Assembly (NCBI RefSeq): GCF_907165195.1 | Contig: NZ_OU015584.1 | Span: 3,172,978 to 3,236,977 of the forward strand | Length of the DNA stretch: 64,000 nt | Source of the DNA: Parvicella tangerina | Lineage (GTDB): Bacteria > Bacteroidota > Bacteroidia > Flavobacteriales_D > Parvicellaceae | Direction: 5' to 3' | Shown: one piece after another, positions 62,820-64,000 of the stretch | Layout of the letters: each line of letters begins with the position of its first letter | Position numbering within the stretch: position 1 is the first letter of the stretch | Made by a program: the position numbers and the translations under genes | The notes under the pieces: model-generated | Seen by the model: only the letters and a program-made list of their open reading frames with translations | Told to the model about the DNA's origin: nothing | The model's database searches: none

Positions 62820-63971
62820 ATGAAGCTTATTGCCAGGACATTTGCCGGCTTGGAAGAACTGCTGGAAAAAGAGATCACTCAATTAGGAGGAGAAAAGGTT
62901 AAGACACACAAAAGAGCAGTCTCTTTCCTGGGTGATCAGCGACTGATGTATAAGGTGAATATGTTCTCAAGAGTTGCTCTTGACGTACTAACTCCTATTG
63001 CAAAGTTTGAAGCTAAGAATCCGGAGCATCTCTACAAAGAGATCATGAAGATCAAATGGGACAAGTATATGTCTGCTGATGCTACTTTTTTCATTTCTAC
63101 CATCGTTTACTCTTCTGTGTTTACACATTCGCAATTTGTAGCGCTGAAGACTAAAGATGCTATAGTAGATCAATTCAGAGAAGAATTTGACAGACGGCCT
63201 GATATTGATAAGTCGCGTCCAGACTTGAGGATCACGATAAGGGTTAACGAAACGAAATGTGAAGTTCTGCTTAATTCTAGTGGCGCACCACTTTTTAAAC
63301 GAGGGTACCGAACAAAAACAGGTAAAGCGCCCTTGAACGAAATCCTTGCTGCTGGAATTATTCTTAAAACTAACTGGGATAAAAAAACTCCCTTCATCGA
63401 CCCCATGTGTGGTTCTGGAACCATTCCGATTGAAGCGGGTATGATTGCCAGAAACATCGCTCCATGTCTAATCAGAAAGGACTATGGTTTCCAAAAATGG
63501 AAAGACTATGACCGAAGGGCCTTTGAAGACCTCATGAAGGAGGCTGAGGACCAAGTAGTCGAAAATCGAGTAGTTATAAAAGGGTTTGATCAGGACCTAT
63601 ACGTCTTGGGACTTGCAAAAAGAAATCTTAAAAACGTTCCTCGACTTGCCGGAAATATTACCTTGGAGAAAGCTGATTTCTTCCAGAGTGATAAAATCTT
63701 CGATAAAGGTATTTTGGTGTTTAACCCGCCTTATGACCGAAGAATTGCAATCTATGATGCGGATGAATACTATAGTAAAATTGGTACGCACCTGAAACAT
63801 ACGTTTGATGGCTACCACGCATGGATCCTATCAGGAAACTGGATGGCGCTCAAACATGTTGGCCTAAAGCCTACGGAAAAGATCACACTCTTTAACGGAG
63901 CAGAAGAATGTAAATTGATGCACTACACTCTTTATCAGGGATCGAAGAAAAGGAAATCAAACCGCAATTAG
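62820..63971 (+). CDS. THUMP-domain RNA methyltransferase
   Basis: A 383-residue SAM-dependent enzyme of the RlmL-like/YpsC family, which methylate guanosine in RNA. N-terminal THUMP-associated region (FAGLEELLEKEITQLGGEKV, about residues 9-28) and THUMP domain (about 55-155), then the methyltransferase core with FIDPMCGSGTIPIEAGMIARN and the target-binding VFNPPYDRRI (NPPY). The exact target (a 23S rRNA G, as for RlmL/YcbY) cannot be fixed here. It ends 29 bases before the window edge. Confidence 0.87.
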   Translation: MKLIARTFAGLEELLEKEITQLGGEKVKTHKRAVSFLGDQRLMYKVNMFSRVALDVLTPIAKFEAKNPEHLYKEIMKIKWDKYMSADATFFISTIVYSSVFTHSQFVALKTKDAIVDQFREEFDRRPDIDKSRPDLRITIRVNETKCEVLLNSSGAPLFKRGYRTKTGKAPLNEILAAGIILKTNWDKKTPFIDPMCGSGTIPIEAGMIARNIAPCLIRKDYGFQKWKDYDRRAFEDLMKEAEDQVVENRVVIKGFDQDLYVLGLAKRNLKNVPRLAGNITLEKADFFQSDKIFDKGILVFNPPYDRRIAIYDADEYYSKIGTHLKHTFDGYHAWILSGNWMALKHVGLKPTEKITLFNGAEECKLMHYTLYQGSKKRKSNRN

Positions 63972-64000
63972 TATATTAGTCCCTCCATGGCGGTATCAGA

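Overview
The window looks like chromosomal sequence from a gliding-lineage member of the Bacteroidota, most likely Flavobacteriales. Evidence for this is gldB and gldC, two kinds of type IX secretion (T9SS) C-terminal sorting domain, PorP/SprF and PorE-like proteins, many SCxx-type lipoproteins, and Bacteroidota-type promoters with a TAnnTTTG -7 box in front of genes that lack Shine-Dalgarno sequences. Base composition is moderately AT-rich. Family-level placement cannot be made from sequence alone. No rRNA, tRNA, CRISPR array, integrase or recognisable transposase was seen, and no stretch longer than about 300 bases lacks a gene.

Layout. 1-7 kb: the end of an unidentified gene, a DinB-like protein, aspS, a lipoprotein, a T9SS-exported endonuclease I, an alpha/beta hydrolase lipoprotein and a polytopic membrane protein. 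6.9-9.3 kb: an OmpR/EnvZ-type two-component system divergent from a tiny secreted Cys/Lys-rich protein. 9.3-12.5 kb: gldC-gldB, an outer-membrane beta-barrel and nadE. 12.6-18.5 kb: rimP-nusA-infB-recO-rnhB, with hairpins before rimP and between nusA and infB. 18.5-22.8 kb: a membrane glycosyltransferase operon containing a paralogue of the 5.1-kb membrane protein. 22.9-30.7 kb: envelope lipoprotein/coiled-coil pair, comF, an SQR-like flavoprotein, an EamA transporter, an S41 protease and dCMP deaminase. 30.8-33.8 kb: leuS. 33.9-42.8 kb: a T9SS module made of a giant SBBP/Ig-like type B cargo protein (split by a one-base frameshift), a PorP/SprF-like barrel and a PorE-like OmpA protein.

42.9-51.1 kb: rsmI, then the Bacteroidota MoxR cluster (RDD, SpoIIM, DUF4129, DUF4350, MoxR, DUF58). 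51.3-54.7 kb: queA, a small AT-rich cassette bounded by perfect 27-bp inverted repeats, rlmN and rsmG. 54.7-58.7 kb: an ECF sigma factor, a GT2 enzyme and acpP-fabF-rnc. 58.9-64 kb: DUF4924, Skp-like, SiaC-like and several small acidic secreted proteins, a membrane protein and a THUMP RNA methyltransferase.

The strongest candidate for something undescribed is the 552-bp cassette at 52431-52982: perfect 27-bp terminal inverted repeats, a likely 6-bp T-tract target duplication, its own promoter, a four-helix membrane protein and no transposase, inserted between rlmN and its probable promoter. Other notable items are the homopolymer frameshift at 41666-41670, two small secreted proteins sharing a nearly identical C-terminal tail, an unusual insertion before KMSKS in leuS, a SiaC-like protein lacking its phospho-acceptor, and probable attenuator hairpins.
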